A DNA stretch of 64,000 nt from an uncultured Aquimarina sp. (GTDB lineage Bacteria > Bacteroidota > Bacteroidia > Flavobacteriales > Flavobacteriaceae): the NCBI RefSeq assembly GCF_947492405.1, contig NZ_CANLMP010000011.1, forward strand, positions 1-64,000, written 5' to 3'. Numbering within the stretch: position 1 is the stretch's first letter; each line of letters opens with the position of its first letter. The notes under the pieces are model-generated. The model was not told the origin of the DNA and ran no database searches. It was given only the letters and a program-made list of their open reading frames with translations. The translations under genes and the position numbers were made by a program. This document shows, piece by piece, positions 62,763 through 64,000 of this stretch.

Positions 62763-63182
62763 TTAGTTTTTAATTCTCAATTCTTGTTTACGTATTGGCA
62801 TTTGATCGATTTGCTCAAAAATAAGCGAAGCTGATACTAATTTATTAGATTCTAATTTGATACCTCCATCTAATCCTATAAGAATAATTTTGAAGTCTTC
62901 GTTGGATGAATTGTACCTTTTAAAAAGCGTATTGTTTTTAATCGCATCACTTTTTTTAATTCCTTTTTGGTAGGAAGTAGGTGTTATTTGATACACGATC
63001 AGTTTTCTATCTTGTAAGTCATCAGTGTTAGTGTTGAACTCGCGTAGTTGTTTTGTGAACTTCGAATTTTCATACGAATCTGCTAATACCAAAATCAAAC
63101 GATTCTTCCATAGGTGTTTGTCAAGATCTTGAGAGAAAGATATGATTGGTAATAGTAATACAAAAAACACTAATTTTTTCAT
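62763..63182 (-). CDS. DUF4174-like secreted protein
   Basis: 139 residues from ATG 63182 (MKKLVFFVLLLPIISFSQ is the signal peptide); an upstream ATG at 63197 adds five residues before it. The body has the thioredoxin-like pattern of DUF4174 (HLWKNRLILVLADS, FKIILIGLDGGIKLES), without CxxC. Role unknown. Confidence 0.75.
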   Translation of the reverse strand: MKKLVFFVLLLPIISFSQDLDKHLWKNRLILVLADSYENSKFTKQLREFNTNTDDLQDRKLIVYQITPTSYQKGIKKSDAIKNNTLFKRYNSSNEDFKIILIGLDGGIKLESNKLVSASLIFEQIDQMPIRKQELRIKN

Positions 63183-63470
63183 AATTAAAAGATACAAAAA
63201 ATCGATTATTTAAGAATTCCAATTTCATGTACTCACCCTTCGGCTCCGCTAAGGGTTCGAAGTGAATGAGGGTTTGAGGGTTGAAATATGAAGAGGGTTG
63301 AGGCTCTCGAAGCCCGGTAAACTCAAGGTTCGAGAGCACTTCGACAAGCTCAATGTGATACTTCACTTTTCGGAAGTAAAGGAATGGAGTGTTTTGATAA
63401 ACTTAATATCCGTGAAGCCCTGTAAACAGGAATACTGTTACGCACTAGGTTTAAAAATTTGAAATTATGT

Positions 63471-63502
63471 ATAAAAAACCAGCCACAAATCAATGTAACT
63501 GG
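63471..63502 (+). repeat. 32-nt direct repeat with hairpin, copy A
   Basis: ATAAAAAACCAGCCACAAAT followed by CAATGTAACTGG folds as CCAG...CTGG. It matches copy B at 63882-63913 at 31 of 32 positions. Confidence 0.85.
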
Positions 63503-63881
63503 TCTTTACTCTTATTTATTTCTTACTAATACGCAACACGAAAACATTTCCGCCTTTACTTTGATATTAGATAATATTAGATAGTTTTCTATATTTAAAA
63601 AGAGAAGTAGAGGTGAACTATCATTTCCGCACGATCGGGGTTATGATACAAAAAATCCTATCATTGTAAACCAATAATAGGACTAAGAATAAGTTGTAAA
63701 GCTATTTTAGGATTAATGTAAAATATGTAAACTTTTTTAGGACGAGACACATATGAAAGTCCGAGTTGCAAACTCGAACTAGCACATTCTATACCCCAGT
63801 GGGGAAACCCAAGGATAAAGAATAAGTTTTTGCTATGCTTGATGCTTTTATCAAACAGACTAAACTACAAAATGTATTGCA

Positions 63882-63913
63882 ATAAAAAACCAGCTACAAA
63901 TCAATGTAACTGG
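63882..63913 (+). repeat. 32-nt direct repeat with hairpin, copy B
   Basis: Differs from copy A by one C-to-T change. Like copy A it is followed by T-rich sequence and can act as a terminator-like hairpin. The copies are 411 bp apart. Confidence 0.85.
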
Positions 63914-64000
63914 CTTTTATTTATCTTAACCGCACAGATTGCAAATCTGCGCTATCATATCCGAGCGATCTAGTTTGGTTTGGTTACGAAAACATGGTAC

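Larger units (their letters stand above)
63183..64000. other. Repeat-rich non-coding end of window
   Basis: Over 800 bp with no credible gene. It contains a run of small palindromes: at 63656-63682 (TCCTATCATTG / CAATAATAGGA), CGAGTT-GCA-AACTCG (63762-63776) and CAGATT-GCA-AATCTG (63935-63949), the last two sharing a TTGCAAA core. Looks like decayed intergenic or element-derived sequence. Confidence 0.6.

Noticed and set aside
63121..63366. 81-codon minus-strand frame
   Set aside because: Overlaps the DUF4174-like gene start and palindromic repeats; low-complexity and no family resemblance.
1..64000. tRNA genes
   Set aside because: Scanned for GGTTCGAATCC-like T arms and found no convincing cloverleaf.

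Overview
The window is AT-rich chromosomal DNA from a member of the Bacteroidota, most likely a marine gliding Flavobacteriaceae (Aquimarina-like; genus is inference). The basis is type IX secretion (T9SS) cargo with CHU_C-type and type A sorting tails, a PorP/SprF protein with a PorE-like OmpA partner, a GldF-GldG gliding ABC transporter, a FecI/FecR/TonB-receptor/DUF4249 locus, bacteroidotal promoters (TAnnTTTG at -7) and poor Shine-Dalgarno usage. No tRNA, rRNA operon, CRISPR array, prophage or intact insertion sequence was seen.

Layout. 1-5.4 kb: the 3' end of a giant DUF11/Asp-rich adhesin-like T9SS protein, its PorP/SprF-like outer-membrane partner and an OmpA protein. 5.8-17 kb: TrmH rRNA/tRNA methyltransferase, a secreted TPR-CHAT protease, small lipoproteins, a DEAD-box helicase, glutaminyl cyclase, the small SRP RNA, an SDR and a transaldolase-like aldolase. 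17-26 kb: a thioredoxin-like lipoprotein, an ABC-F ATPase, then ECF sigma, lipocalin-like lipoprotein, FecR, STN-type TonB receptor and DUF4249 lipoprotein, a trans-envelope signalling and uptake locus. 26-30 kb: TetR regulator divergent from a three-domain fused hydroxylase/desaturase-reductase-ferredoxin, translationally coupled to a GMC oxidoreductase. 30-36 kb: small membrane proteins, an XRE-DUF4870-beta-lactamase fusion, and pheT. 36-43 kb: TlpA-like lipoprotein, DUF2911 protein, the pta-ackA acetate operon, a PilJ-domain protein. 43.5-50 kb is the accessory part: three tandem six-cysteine peptides with bacteriocin-type leaders, a T9SS-secreted nuclease, a 1 kb AT-rich gap ending in a 125-nt inverted-repeat-bounded element, and a CD-NTase fused to a two-helix membrane effector. 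50-64 kb: DJ-1/PfpI, Crp/Fnr regulator, dnaN, a thioredoxin-MsrA-like protein, a DinB-type protein, a fourth leader peptide, a gldF-gldG fusion, SAM hydroxide adenosyltransferase, PhoH, a 23S-type four-helix bundle protein, purC and a repeat-rich non-coding end.

The best candidates for something undescribed are the CD-NTase/2TM fusion (48.1-49.6 kb) with its upstream structured element (47.92-48.05 kb), and the cysteine-rich leader peptides at 43.5-44.5 kb, which lie beside no visible maturation or export gene. The inner-membrane XRE/beta-lactamase fusion is a third unusual architecture. All functional statements are read from sequence motifs by eye; no database search was run.
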